Positions 27,210 to 36,454 of a stretch of DNA of 64,000 nt are shown here, one piece after another. How positions within the stretch are numbered: position 1 is the first letter of the stretch; each line of letters opens with the position of its first letter. Source of the DNA: Stenotrophomonas maltophilia (GTDB lineage: Bacteria; Pseudomonadota; Gammaproteobacteria; Xanthomonadales; Xanthomonadaceae); the NCBI GenBank assembly GCA_900113425.1, contig FOZF01000004.1, forward strand, positions 248,001 through 312,000, written 5' to 3'. Both the position numbers and the translations under genes were made by a program. Under the pieces are notes generated by a model, which saw only the letters and a program-made list of their open reading frames with translations, had not been told where the DNA came from and ran no database searches.

Positions 27210-27222
27210 GCGTTCGGTGTCC

Positions 27223-27244
27223 GCCGGGCATGGCCCGGCGCTAC
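27223..27244. repeat. SMAG palindrome
   Basis: GCCGGGC-atg-GCCCGGC followed by g and CTAC at 27241-27244, identical in core to the right copy at 23674-23695. Confidence 0.72.
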
Positions 27245-27261
27245 CTGTGCGCCGCGAGCGC

Positions 27262-28101
27262 TTACAGCGCGCTCTGCGGGCGTACCTTCAACACCGCCTC
27301 TTCGGCGGTGCAGTTGCGGCTGGAGTGCAGGCCGGCTTTGCGCGCAGCGGCGATCTCGCTGCGTGCCGCCAGCAGGTCGCGCTGGAACGCGGCGTTGTCA
27401 TGCAGCCGGGCAACGGCGGCAGCCCCCATGAAGCGGCCTTCGAGGATGTCGCTCTGCCAGTGCACGTTGCACACCAGGCGGCTCTCGCCGTAGTTGCGGC
27501 CGCGGGCCTGGATGGCATCGGCACGGTCCGGCGCGATCTCCGACAGGATCAGGGCCCACGCCCAGCCGATCGAGGTGTGGCCGGACGGATAGGAACCGTT
27601 GCTGCGCAGCCCCGCTTCATCATCCGGCGTGCAGGTCGGCTCGCCATTGACCATGAACGGGCGCGGGCGCTGGTAGTGGTTCTTGGCGACCTTGGTGGCA
27701 GCGCTGGCGTCGATCCGGCTGCGCTCCAGCAGGCGGTACAGCGCGGGCGTCTTCACCGCGTCCACATCGATGTCGACCGCGCAGGAGAACTGGTTGGCAC
27801 CTTCCGGAAAGCCCAGTTCGGCATCCAGCGTGGCCTGGGCGAAGCGTGGGCTGCCGCGCAGTGCACGGGCTTCACGGCTGACCTGTTCGTCCAGTGCGAA
27901 GCCCGCCGAGCCCGCGGCGGGTGGCGCCGGGACCAGGGCCAGGCTGGCCGGTACGGCGCGCGCGTCCAGATAGCCCACGGCCTTGGTGATGACGTTGGCT
28001 TCGACGGCGGTCGGTCTGGCAGCAGGCGCGGCACAGCCGGCCAGCGCCAGCACGATGGCCAGACCAAGCAGGGGACGGGCAGGGCGGAGGATCACAGACA
28101 T
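27262..28101 (-). CDS. Class A (PAP2-type) acid phosphatase, lipoprotein
   Basis: A 279-residue periplasmic non-specific acid phosphatase. The three-part catalytic signature is present: KNHYQRPRP, then PSGHTS, then SRLVCNVHWQSDILEGR. The N-terminus from ATG 28101 carries LGLAIVLALAGC, a lipobox, suggesting a lipid anchor in place of free secretion. It would dephosphorylate organic phosphomonoesters for phosphate supply. Confidence 0.92.
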   Translation of the reverse strand: MSVILRPARPLLGLAIVLALAGCAAPAARPTAVEANVITKAVGYLDARAVPASLALVPAPPAAGSAGFALDEQVSREARALRGSPRFAQATLDAELGFPEGANQFSCAVDIDVDAVKTPALYRLLERSRIDASAATKVAKNHYQRPRPFMVNGEPTCTPDDEAGLRSNGSYPSGHTSIGWAWALILSEIAPDRADAIQARGRNYGESRLVCNVHWQSDILEGRFMGAAAVARLHDNAAFQRDLLAARSEIAAARKAGLHSSRNCTAEEAVLKVRPQSAL

Positions 28102-28360
28102 GGTCAGGCTCAGCAGAGGAAACACCGCGCCATGATCGCAGCCCGCACCCGGCGTGGCAGTGGCCGTCGGTCATACGGCCAGACCCGGCATGGTCATCAA
28201 AACAGGGCGAAAACGTCATCACGCTCCGCCATTCTCCCGAATCCGGGCGCAGCGCACGGACTTTCACGCGCCGGGGCATCGAGCATCGGCGCAACGATGG
28301 CATGCATGCCATTCCATTCCAGCCGGGTCGGGGGGATCCGCTGACAGAGGGAGAGAAGCG

Positions 28361-29239
28361 ATGCGCAGCACCGCAACAGGAAGTACCGTCCTGGTCCTGC
28401 TCGCCACCATGGCCGTCACCCCGGCTATCGCTGCCGATGTGGTCGGCGTGGCCTTCGTGCACGGCACCGGCGCGCAGACCAACGCCACCCAGGACTACTG
28501 GCAACCGGCGATCATCGACACCGTCCGCCAGGGGCTGCCGAACAGCAGCAACTACGCGGTCATCAACTGCGATTTCACCCAGTACATGTGGAAGCCGGAA
28601 GCCGCCGGCTGCCTGGCCGACCAGCTCACCGGATTCATCAACAGCCGCGGCATCACCCAGCTGGTGGTCATCACCCATTCCAACGGCGGCAACGTGATGC
28701 GCTGGATCCTCTCCAACCCGACCTACGACAGCCGCTACCCGAACATCATCCGCACGGTACGCAAGGTCAACGCGCTGGCGCCCTCGTCGGCGGGTACGCC
28801 GCTGGCCGATGCCGTGCTCAACGGCAACACCTTCGAAACCTCGCTGGGGTGGCTGCTCGGTTACAAGAACGATGCCGTGCGCCAGCAGCAGGTCGCCAGC
28901 ATGGCCACCTACAACGCGCAGAACCTGTACGGCACGGCCGGGCGGCCGGCACTGCCCAAGCCGTTCCGCGCGGTGGTCGGCAGCGATGTCGAATCGGCCG
29001 TGTGGGACAGCAACAGCTACTGCGGCGGCTACGCGGCCAACGTCGGCCTGGAGTTCACCCAGAACTGGCTGTCCTCGTGCTCGGACGGTTTCCTGGAGTG
29101 CAGCAGCCAGAAGGCGGCAGGCAGTACCTGGTTCACCGACACGGCGCGCACCCAGGGCGCCGAGCCGTTGAGCCACAACCAGAGCCGCCGCGAATGCTTC
29201 GGCCTGGGCACCATCCTGCGCAACGACCTGGCCCAGTGA
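28361..29239 (+). CDS. Secreted lipase-like alpha/beta hydrolase
   Basis: A 292-residue exported protein (signal STVLVLLATMAVTPAIAA). FVHGTG resembles the oxyanion-hole strand and THSNGGN the nucleophile elbow of triacylglycerol-lipase-like hydrolases. The C-terminal part has several Cys (for example YCGGY, SSCSDGFLECSS) that may form disulfides. ATG 28361 follows GAGGGAGAG. It is linked by an 11-base gap to the DUF4785-like gene, so the two products may act together. The real substrate is not evident. Confidence 0.72.
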   Translation: MRSTATGSTVLVLLATMAVTPAIAADVVGVAFVHGTGAQTNATQDYWQPAIIDTVRQGLPNSSNYAVINCDFTQYMWKPEAAGCLADQLTGFINSRGITQLVVITHSNGGNVMRWILSNPTYDSRYPNIIRTVRKVNALAPSSAGTPLADAVLNGNTFETSLGWLLGYKNDAVRQQQVASMATYNAQNLYGTAGRPALPKPFRAVVGSDVESAVWDSNSYCGGYAANVGLEFTQNWLSSCSDGFLECSSQKAAGSTWFTDTARTQGAEPLSHNQSRRECFGLGTILRNDLAQ

Positions 29240-29250
29240 GGAAGACGACG

Positions 29251-30456
29251 ATGACGATGAATTCCCTTCCGCTGACCATCGCCGTGCTGGCAGCCCTGGC
29301 CACGGCCTCCGCCACGGTGCACGCTGCGCAGCCGCTGCGCGCCCTCCCCGGCGACCAGGTGGTGGCCACGCTGGTGGCCGCACCGCTGCCGCCCGACGAC
29401 AGCGAACACGCGCCCCTGGCGTTTGCCTGGGCACTGGACCCGGCGCAGGCCCTGCAGGCCTCCACGCCGTACGCCTCGGTCAGCCGCAGCTACTGGCAGC
29501 AGGTCGATGGCGCGCAGCTGCAACGTGGCCTGGAGCTGCCGCTGACCGCCCCCGATGCGGTGATCCAGCTGAGCCCGGCAGCCGGTGCGCGCGCGGTTCC
29601 GGCCCAGTCACTGCAGGTCCGGGATCCAGCCGGCCGCAGCAGCGTCGCCCGCACCGTCGACGCGCGCCAACTGCAGGACGCCGGCATGCCCGTGGGCGAG
29701 GGCAGCAGCATGCTGCGCACCGGCACGGGCAGTGCTGCGGGAAATTACCGCCTGCAGAGCGCGCAGGCGCAGGGTCGCTACGTCGTACAGGTGCTTGAAC
29801 CCAACAGCCCGTTGCGGCTGGAGGTGCAGGCCAGCCAGGCGCAGGTCCTGGCCGGCGGCAGCGTACAGCTGAAGGCACGCCTGCTTGAAGACGGAGCCAG
29901 TTCCGCCCAGCTGCAGGCGCGTCGCGGGGGACTGGGCGGCGAAGCCCTGCTGGTCGCACCCGATGGCCGCAGCTGGCCGCAGCGGTTGCTGCGCACGACC
30001 GACGGCAGCCTGCACGCGCAGGTACGGATTCCCGCCGAGGCCAGCAATACGCAGGGCCTGTGGGAACTGCAGGTGTTCGCCCAGGCCGATGGCGTACTGC
30101 GCGACGGCAAGGTCGCCTTCGCCGTAGCCCGGCCGACCGCCCGCTTCGTCGGGCAGGCCACACCGGATCAGGCCAGCCGGCGCGTGGCGCTGCCGTTGCA
30201 GGTCGCCGCCGCCGGGCGCTACGAAGCGCGCGGCACGCTGCACGCCACGGGCCCGGATGGCCAACTGCGTCCGGTCGCGCAGGCGCACGCCGCCGCATGG
30301 TTCGACGGTCCCGGTCGCGGCCAGCTGGTGCTGCCGTTCGACCAGGCAGCGCTGCCGGCCGGCTTCGGTGCCCCCTTCGAACTGCGCGAGCTGCAGCTGC
30401 ACGACCAGAGCCGGATGGCACCGATCGAGTCACGCGCGGTCGCGTTGCGCTTCTGA
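29251..30456 (+). CDS. Exported DUF4785-like protein, partner of the lipase-like gene
   Basis: A 401-residue exported protein (signal LPLTIAVLAALATASATVHA) with mostly beta-strand composition. Residues about 160-300 look like one immunoglobulin-like domain (YVVQVLEPNSPLRLEVQASQAQVLAGGSVQLKARL) followed by another to the end. I place it in the DUF4785 group from general resemblance, not from a search. Co-transcription with the upstream hydrolase suggests a chaperone, adaptor or surface-binding role. Confidence 0.6.
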   Translation: MTMNSLPLTIAVLAALATASATVHAAQPLRALPGDQVVATLVAAPLPPDDSEHAPLAFAWALDPAQALQASTPYASVSRSYWQQVDGAQLQRGLELPLTAPDAVIQLSPAAGARAVPAQSLQVRDPAGRSSVARTVDARQLQDAGMPVGEGSSMLRTGTGSAAGNYRLQSAQAQGRYVVQVLEPNSPLRLEVQASQAQVLAGGSVQLKARLLEDGASSAQLQARRGGLGGEALLVAPDGRSWPQRLLRTTDGSLHAQVRIPAEASNTQGLWELQVFAQADGVLRDGKVAFAVARPTARFVGQATPDQASRRVALPLQVAAAGRYEARGTLHATGPDGQLRPVAQAHAAAWFDGPGRGQLVLPFDQAALPAGFGAPFELRELQLHDQSRMAPIESRAVALRF

Positions 30457-30466
30457 GGCATGACGT

Positions 30467-30490
30467 GGCGGGCCGGAATGCCGGCCCGCC
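30467..30490. terminator. Bidirectional terminator-like hairpin
   Basis: GGCGGGCCGG-aatg-CCGGCCCGCC, perfect 10-bp stem, between the DUF4785-like gene and the convergent ABC ATPase gene. Confidence 0.6.
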
Positions 30491-30545
30491 CCCCCTGCGC
30501 CGCCTGCAGCGCCGTGCCCACGCCGGTGCTGCGCAGGCGTACTGC

Positions 30546-31397
30546 TCACCCCGCGTACGCGGTCAGCCGGCCGTCCTGTTCGACCACCCGGATCGGCCCG
30601 CCGAACACCTCCGACAGAGGCTCGTCACACAGCAGCGTGGCCCGACTGCCGTCGGCCAGCACGCGGCCGTCGCGCAGCAGCACCACCCGCTCGATCTCCG
30701 GAATGACCTCTTCAATGTGATGGGTCACCAGCACCAGGGTGATGCCTTGCTGCGCGAGTACCCGCATGGTCGCGATCAGCTGCTGGCGGGCGATCAGATC
30801 CAGGCCGGTGGAGGGTTCGTCCAGCAGCAGCGCCTGCGGCCGGTTCACCAGCGCGCGCGCGATCAGCACCCGGCGCGTCTCGCCGGCAGAGAGCTCGGCA
30901 TAGGCGCGCTCGCGCAGGGCCAGCGCACCGGTCATCGCCAGTGTCTCGCCGGCGCGGGCACGCATCTCGGCAGTCACTTCACGGAAAGCCGGCACCACGC
31001 AGCTGGCGAAGAAACCGGACAGCACCGCCTGCTCGACGGTCAGCCCCGGCATCTCGGACAGCGTGCTGCTCAGGTCGCCGGTGACGATGCCGAGCTGCGA
31101 GCGCAGCCGGTCCACCTGCCAGCGGTTCTGGCCCAGCACCTTCACCGCGACCGCGCCGTCGCCCTGCGCCAGCGGGTAGAGCTCGCGGGTGATCAGCTTG
31201 ATGAAGGTCGATTTGCCGCAGCCATTCGGGCCGAGCAGGGCGGTGTGCTGGCCCTGCGCGATGCGCAGGCTCAGCCCATGCAGGACCTTCACCTGGCCGC
31301 GCATCACGCTGGCGCGGTCCAGTTCGATCAACGGCGGCCGCTCCCCGGCGGACGGGGCGGCGACAACGGCGCGGGCGCGCGGATCCAGGCTCGACAA
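30546..31397 (-). CDS. ABC transporter ATP-binding protein
   Basis: A 283-residue ATPase with Walker A GPNGCGKST, signature-like ELSAGETRR, Walker B ALLLDEPSTGLD and the switch His in VTHHIEEV. The signature is SAGET rather than LSGGQ, as seen in some ModF/YlmA-like cytoplasmic ABC proteins. No permease is adjacent, so it may act alone or with a distant partner. I prefer the TTG at 31397 (LSSLDPRARAV), preceded by TGGGGA, because the in-frame ATG at 31520-31518 would overlap the start of the divergent desaturase. The start remains uncertain. Confidence 0.82.
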   Translation of the reverse strand: MSSLDPRARAVVAAPSAGERPPLIELDRASVMRGQVKVLHGLSLRIAQGQHTALLGPNGCGKSTFIKLITRELYPLAQGDGAVAVKVLGQNRWQVDRLRSQLGIVTGDLSSTLSEMPGLTVEQAVLSGFFASCVVPAFREVTAEMRARAGETLAMTGALALRERAYAELSAGETRRVLIARALVNRPQALLLDEPSTGLDLIARQQLIATMRVLAQQGITLVLVTHHIEEVIPEIERVVLLRDGRVLADGSRATLLCDEPLSEVFGGPIRVVEQDGRLTAYAG

Positions 31398-31518
31398 CTC
31401 AGGTCCCCAACTGTGAACGGTGCCACGGAAGCGGTGCTGGCACACCGCGGTCAGAGGTGCAGTTTGCAACGCAAGCGGCCATGATGTCTGCCATCCCCGT
31501 GCGATCCGGAGAGCCTCC

Positions 31519-32721
31519 ATGTCCGATGCCCTGATATCCCTGTTGACCGGTGGCGTGCTCGGCCTGGGAGGGTGGGCCATGCTGGCGGTGCTGCTGGTCT
31601 TCACCCAGATCACCATCTTCTCGGTGACGCTCTACCTGCATCGCAGCCAGGCCCATCGCGGCGTCGATTTCCATCCGGCACTGGCCCACGTCTTCCGCTT
31701 CTGGCTGTGGCTGACCACCTCGATGATCACCCGCGAGTGGGTGGCCATCCATCGCAAGCACCACGCCAAGGTGGAGACCGAGGACGACCCGCACAGCCCG
31801 GTCACGCGCGGCATCGGCACGGTGTTCTGGCGTGGAGTGGAGCTGTATCGGGAAGCACGCGGCATGCGCGCGGATATCGAGCAGTACGGGCGCGGCACGC
31901 CCGACGATGCCATCGAGCGCCGGCTGTACACCCCGCATGCCACCCTTGGCCCGGTGCTGCTGCTGGCCATCAACAGCGTGCTGTTCGGCCTGCCGGGCGT
32001 GGCGCTGTGGGCGATCCAGATGGCGTGGATTCCGTTCTGGGCCGCCGGCGTGGTCAATGGCCTGGGGCACTGGTGGGGTTATCGCAACTACGAATCGGCC
32101 GACACCTCCACCAACCTGACACCCTGGGGCGTCTGGATCGGTGGCGAGGAACTGCACAACAACCACCATGCCTTCCCAAGTTCGGCACGCTTTGCCATGC
32201 GGCGCTGGGAGGTCGACATCGGCTGGTGCGCGATCCGCGTGCTGCAGGCCCTGCGCCTGGCCACGGTGCTGCGTGTGGCACCGGCGATGGACGTGCGCCC
32301 GAACATCGCCGTGCCCGACGCCGAGACCCTGAAGGCGCTGCTGTCGCATCGCTTCCAGGCGATGACCGATTACCAGCGCAACGTCTTCATGCCGGCCCTG
32401 CGCGAGGAAGCCGCCCAGGCGGGCGCCAAGCTGCGTCGGCTGCTGCCGCGGCGGCTGCGCCGCGGCCTGGTCAACGATGGGCGCTGGCTGAAGCCGGACA
32501 ACCGTGCCCAGCTCAGCGAATGGGTGGCGCAACGCCCGCGCATCCGTGTGCTGGTCGAGTACCGCGCGCGGCTGGCTGCGCTGCTGGAGGCGCGCGGGCA
32601 CGATGCCGCCGAGCGCCTGCGACACCTGCAGGCGTGGTGCCGCGAGGCCGAGGAGAGCGGAATCACGGCGCTGCAGGCCTATGCCGAACGGCTGAAGGGC
32701 TACACGCTGGTGGGCGCATGA
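31519..32721 (+). CDS. desA: Acyl-lipid/acyl-CoA delta-9-type fatty acid desaturase
   Basis: A 400-residue di-iron membrane desaturase with the three His boxes HRSQAH, HRKHH and HNNHH and about four hydrophobic helices in the first 220 residues. The last ~140 residues are soluble and helical, ending LKGYTLVGA, as in the Pseudomonas DesA-type enzymes that desaturate phospholipid acyl chains aerobically. It overlaps the EF-hand gene by 4 bp (ATGA). Role: membrane fluidity adjustment. Confidence 0.82.
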   Translation: MSDALISLLTGGVLGLGGWAMLAVLLVFTQITIFSVTLYLHRSQAHRGVDFHPALAHVFRFWLWLTTSMITREWVAIHRKHHAKVETEDDPHSPVTRGIGTVFWRGVELYREARGMRADIEQYGRGTPDDAIERRLYTPHATLGPVLLLAINSVLFGLPGVALWAIQMAWIPFWAAGVVNGLGHWWGYRNYESADTSTNLTPWGVWIGGEELHNNHHAFPSSARFAMRRWEVDIGWCAIRVLQALRLATVLRVAPAMDVRPNIAVPDAETLKALLSHRFQAMTDYQRNVFMPALREEAAQAGAKLRRLLPRRLRRGLVNDGRWLKPDNRAQLSEWVAQRPRIRVLVEYRARLAALLEARGHDAAERLRHLQAWCREAEESGITALQAYAERLKGYTLVGA

Positions 32722-33047
32722 GGGCAGGAGCGCTGCTGCTGGCCGCGCTGCTGCCGGCCGCCGCCCCGGCCCAGGTCAGCGATACCCGCAGCTACCTGCA
32801 GAAGATGGACAGCGACGGCGACGGCCGGGTCAGCCAGACCGAGTACGTGCAGTGGATGCTGTATGCCTTCGACCGCATGGACCGCAATGGCGACGGCGTG
32901 CTGACCGCCGATGAACTGCCCGGTGGCAAGGGCAGGGCGATCACCCGCGAGCAGCAGCGGCAGGTCGTCGTGCAGCGCTTCCACAAGCAGGATGCCAACG
33001 GTGATGGGTTTCTCGACGCCCGTGAGCTGTCCGCGCCCCCCCGTTGA
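32718..33047 (+). CDS. Small exported EF-hand protein
   Basis: A 109-residue protein with a signal peptide (LLLAALLPAAAPAQ) and three EF-hand-type calcium loops: DSDGDGRVSQTE, DRNGDGVLTADE and DANGDGFLDARE. It is translationally coupled to desA by a 4-bp overlap. Calcium binding in the periplasm is likely; a functional tie to the desaturase is not evident. Confidence 0.85.
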   Translation: MRAGALLLAALLPAAAPAQVSDTRSYLQKMDSDGDGRVSQTEYVQWMLYAFDRMDRNGDGVLTADELPGGKGRAITREQQRQVVVQRFHKQDANGDGFLDARELSAPPR

Positions 33048-33066
33048 GCGGGCGTAGAATCGGGGC

Positions 33067-33879
33067 ATGCCTGAACTGCCCGAAGTCGAAACCACCCGCC
33101 GCGGCCTGGCCCCGCATCTGCAGGACCGCCGCGTCCACGGCGTGATCCTGCGCCGCCCCGACCTGCGCTGGCCGATTCCGCCGGAGATTGCACAGCTGTT
33201 GCCGGGGCAGCGCATCTCGGACGTCCGCCGGCGCGCGAAGTACCTGCTGCTGGACACTGCCATCGGCAGCGCCGTACTGCATCTGGGCATGTCCGGCAGC
33301 CTGCGTGTACTGCCGGGAGATACCCCGCTGCGGGCACATGACCACGTGGACATCAGCCTGGACAACGGGCGCCTGCTGCGCTTCAACGATCCGCGCCGCT
33401 TCGGCAGCCTGCTCTGGCAACCGGCGGGGCAGGTCCATCCGCTACTGCAGGGGCTCGGGCCTGAACCGCTGGACGAGGCCTTCGATGGCGATTACCTGTT
33501 CGCCCGCAGCCGCGGCCGCAGCGCCCCGGTCAAGACCTTCCTCATGGACCAGGCGGTGGTCGTGGGCGTCGGCAACATCTATGCCGCCGAGAGCCTGTTC
33601 AAGGCCGGCATCAGCCCGCTGCGCGAGGCCGGCAAGGTCTCACGCGAGCGCTACCAGCGGCTGGCCACCGCGGTGAAGGAAACGTTGGGCTACGCGATCA
33701 CCCGCGGTGGCACCACGCTGCGTGATTTCATCAGCCCCGATGGCGCGCCGGGCTACTTCGAGCAGGAACTGCTGGTCTATGGCCGCGACGGACTGCCCTG
33801 CCCGACCTGCGGACGCCTGCTCAAGCACGCCATGATCGGCCAGCGCGCCAGCGTCTGGTGCGGCCACTGCCAGCGCTGA
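33067..33879 (+). CDS. mutM: Formamidopyrimidine-DNA glycosylase
   Basis: A bifunctional glycosylase/AP lyase (270 residues) that removes 8-oxoguanine and Fapy lesions. Pro2-Glu3 of [13 protein letters not shown] form the catalytic N-terminus, a Lys in [10 protein letters not shown] is the conserved beta-loop lysine, and the C-terminus has the zinc finger CPTC...WCGHCQR. Length is normal for the family. Confidence 0.96.
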   Translation: MPELPEVETTRRGLAPHLQDRRVHGVILRRPDLRWPIPPEIAQLLPGQRISDVRRRAKYLLLDTAIGSAVLHLGMSGSLRVLPGDTPLRAHDHVDISLDNGRLLRFNDPRRFGSLLWQPAGQVHPLLQGLGPEPLDEAFDGDYLFARSRGRSAPVKTFLMDQAVVVGVGNIYAAESLFKAGISPLREAGKVSRERYQRLATAVKETLGYAITRGGTTLRDFISPDGAPGYFEQELLVYGRDGLPCPTCGRLLKHAMIGQRASVWCGHCQR

Positions 33880-33984
33880 GGCGGTCCAGCCAGCAGCAGC
33901 TGAATGGGAGGTTGCGCTCTCCGCTGCCCGTTAACGTTTGTCTGCCTATGATGGCCGACCCTTCCCTGTGCCTGACGCGCCTGC

Positions 33985-35589
33985 ATGCAACGACGCGACT
34001 TCATCCGCAACGCCTCCCTGGCCCTGGCAGCATTCGGCCTGCCGTCCCTGCCCGCCTGCGCCGCCAGCAGGAATGGCCAGGTCGGCCTGCGCCGACTCGG
34101 CCAGCCGCAGCCGTTCAGCTTCGCCACCCTGAAGGGGCAGGCACGCGCCCTCGCACAGGCCCCCTACCAGAGCCACAAGCGGGTACTGCCGGGCCGCCTT
34201 GAAGCGCTGGACTGGGACCAGTACCAGTCCATCAGCTATCGCCAGGACCACGCGCTGTGGGCCGACCAGCCGGGCAGGTTCCAGGCCAAGTTCTTCCACC
34301 TGGGCCTGTACTTCCATTCGCCGGTGCGCATGTTCGACGTGGTCGACGGCCAGGCGCAGGAACTGGCCTATGACGGTGCAGCGTTCAACTACGGCAAGAG
34401 CGGCATCCGCAACGGCGAACTGCCGGCGGACCTGGGCTTTGCCGGGTTCCGCCTGAACACCCGCAAGGATACCGACCGCGATTTCGCCGCGTTCCTTGGC
34501 GCCAGCTATTTCCGCGCGGTCGGCAAGGAAGGCCAGTACGGGCAGTCCGCGCGCGGCCTGGCGATCGATACCGGCATGGGCAGGCCGGAGGAGTTTCCCG
34601 ACTTCATCGCCTATTACCTCGAACAGCCTGCCGCCGATTCGGACACCATCATCGTCTATGCATTGCTGGACTCGCCCAGCGTAGCCGGCGCCTACCGCTT
34701 CGCCATCACCAACGGCGATGTGCTGCTGATGGACATCGACAGTGCGCTCTATCCGCGCAAGGCGATCGAGCGCCTGGGCATCGCGCCGTGCACCAGCATG
34801 TACCAGGTGGGCGAGAACGATCGCCGCATGGACTGGGACTGGCGCCCGGAGATCCACGACACCGATGGCCTGTCGATGTGGACCGGGGCCGGTGAGTGGA
34901 TCTGGCGGCCGCTGTGCAATCCGCGCAACCTGCGCTTCAACATGTTCGTCGACCGCAATCCGCGTGGCTTCGGCCTTCTGCAGCGCGACCGCAACTTCGA
35001 TCACTACCAGGACGACGGCGTCTTCTACGAGAAGCGCCCCTGCCTGTGGATCGAACCGAAGGGCGAATGGGGCGAGGGCTCGGTGCAGCTGGTGGAGATC
35101 CCCACGGTCGATGAGACCTTCGACAACATCGTCGCCTTCTGGAACCCGAAGGAGAAGCCGCAGCCGGGACAGGAGCTGCTGGTCGGCTACCGCCTGTACT
35201 GGGGCGCCGAGCCGCCGGCACGGCCGCCGCTGGCACATTGCGTGGCCAGCCGCACGGGGCTGGGCGGTGTGGTCGGCAAGAAGCGCGAGTACTTCTCGTG
35301 GCGCTTCGCCGTGGACTTCGAAGGCGGCGAACTGGCCAAGCTGATCGACAAGGCCGAGGTCGAGGCGGTGGTGGAAACCAGCCGGGGCCGTGTCGAGATC
35401 GTATCGGCGCGTCCACTGCGCGAGATCGACGGTTACCGCGCGATGTTCGACCTGGTGCCGCCGGAGGGCAGCACCGAACAGATCGACATCCGCCTGTACC
35501 TGCGCAGCGGTGGCAAGCCGCTGACCGAAACCTGGCTGTACCAGTACACGCCGCCGCCGGCCGGTGCACCGGAGCGGACGCTGTACTGA
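33985..35589 (+). CDS. opgD: Periplasmic glucan biosynthesis protein D
   Basis: A 534-residue protein for synthesis or structure of osmoregulated periplasmic glucans. The N-terminus QRRDFIRNASLALAAFGLPSLPACA is a Tat signal. The body carries the MdoG/OpgD family sequence (FQAKFFHLGLYFHSPVRMFDVVDG, YRLYWGAEPP). No opgH is adjacent. The stop is followed by ~200 bases without a gene that include a strong palindrome. Confidence 0.93.
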   Translation: MQRRDFIRNASLALAAFGLPSLPACAASRNGQVGLRRLGQPQPFSFATLKGQARALAQAPYQSHKRVLPGRLEALDWDQYQSISYRQDHALWADQPGRFQAKFFHLGLYFHSPVRMFDVVDGQAQELAYDGAAFNYGKSGIRNGELPADLGFAGFRLNTRKDTDRDFAAFLGASYFRAVGKEGQYGQSARGLAIDTGMGRPEEFPDFIAYYLEQPAADSDTIIVYALLDSPSVAGAYRFAITNGDVLLMDIDSALYPRKAIERLGIAPCTSMYQVGENDRRMDWDWRPEIHDTDGLSMWTGAGEWIWRPLCNPRNLRFNMFVDRNPRGFGLLQRDRNFDHYQDDGVFYEKRPCLWIEPKGEWGEGSVQLVEIPTVDETFDNIVAFWNPKEKPQPGQELLVGYRLYWGAEPPARPPLAHCVASRTGLGGVVGKKREYFSWRFAVDFEGGELAKLIDKAEVEAVVETSRGRVEIVSARPLREIDGYRAMFDLVPPEGSTEQIDIRLYLRSGGKPLTETWLYQYTPPPAGAPERTLY

Positions 35590-35692
35590 GTGGGGTGTGG
35601 GTTTGCAGCCCTCCATCCGAAGACGCCGGAGCAACGTCAGAAGCTGGCTTCCTGTGGATAGGCAGTTTCCCGGGATGAGTTGGGCATGCCGA

Positions 35693-35736
35693 TGGGGTCA
35701 GATCCGTTTTTCCGAAGGAAAACGGATCTGACCCCA
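35693..35736. repeat. Long palindrome with GGGGTCAGATCCG arms
   Basis: A near-perfect inverted repeat of ~20-bp arms: left arm starts TGGGGTCAGATCCGTTTT, right arm ends AAACGGATCTGACCCCA, with a small CGAA loop. It stands between opgD and the convergent tdk and looks like a dispersed repeat; a related copy is at 39311-39349. The rest of the 35590-35794 gap shows nothing further. Confidence 0.7.
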
Positions 35737-35794
35737 CAATTCATTGGACGTTGACGTTGCTCCTGCAGGTAGGCGCAGCCCTGCCAAACACCGC

Positions 35795-36415
35795 CTACAG
35801 CGGCAAGGGCGCCTGCATCGGCTCGATGCGGCCTTCACCGCGGGTGATCTTCTTGAACTCGGCCCGGCTCACGGACACATAGCGGTCGTTGCCACCGATC
35901 TCCACCTGCGGGCCGTCCTGCACGGCATGCCCATGCTCATCCACGCGGACGGTCATGATCGCCTTCTTGCCGCTGTGGCAGATGGTCTTGATCTCCTGCA
36001 TCTCGTCGGCCCATGCCAGCAGGTACTGGCTGCCTTCGAACAGTTCACCGCGGAAATCGGTGCGCAACCCGTAGCACAGCACCGGGATGCGCAGCTGGTC
36101 GACCACTTCACTGAGCTGCCAGACCTGCGCGCGGGTCAGGAACTGTGCTTCGTCCACCAGCAGGCAGCCCATCGGCCCGTTCGAAGCCAGGTCCTGTTCG
36201 GCCCAGCGCTGCAGGTCGGTGTCGCGGTCGAACGCCATGCCTTCGGCGCGCAGCCCGATGCGCGAGGCCACCACGCCTGCGCCCGCGCGATCATCCAGGC
36301 GCGGGGTCAGGATCGCCACCCGCATGCCGCGCTCGCGGTAATTGTGCGCGCTCTGCAGCAGGGTGGTGGTCTTGCCGGCGTTCATCGCCGAGTAGTAGAA
36401 GTAGAGCTTGGCCAT
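35795..36415 (-). CDS. tdk: Thymidine kinase (type II)
   Basis: A 206-residue salvage kinase that phosphorylates thymidine. The P-loop MNAGKTT, the DEAQF metal-binding motif and the substrate loop [11 protein letters not shown] are present. The zinc site common in this family looks degraded: where many homologues have CHCG and a second Cys pair, this protein reads CHSG and VSVSRAEF, so three of the usual ligands are missing. Overall length is normal, so it is probably still active. Confidence 0.93.
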   Translation of the reverse strand: MAKLYFYYSAMNAGKTTTLLQSAHNYRERGMRVAILTPRLDDRAGAGVVASRIGLRAEGMAFDRDTDLQRWAEQDLASNGPMGCLLVDEAQFLTRAQVWQLSEVVDQLRIPVLCYGLRTDFRGELFEGSQYLLAWADEMQEIKTICHSGKKAIMTVRVDEHGHAVQDGPQVEIGGNDRYVSVSRAEFKKITRGEGRIEPMQAPLPL

Positions 36416-36454
36416 CGGCCAATTGTACGCATCCGCTGCGCAGCCGGCCGCGGG

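Noticed and set aside
30546..31616. Longer version of the ABC ATPase starting at 31616
   Set aside because: It would run through the start of the divergent desaturase gene and add about 73 residues with no resemblance to the ABC fold.
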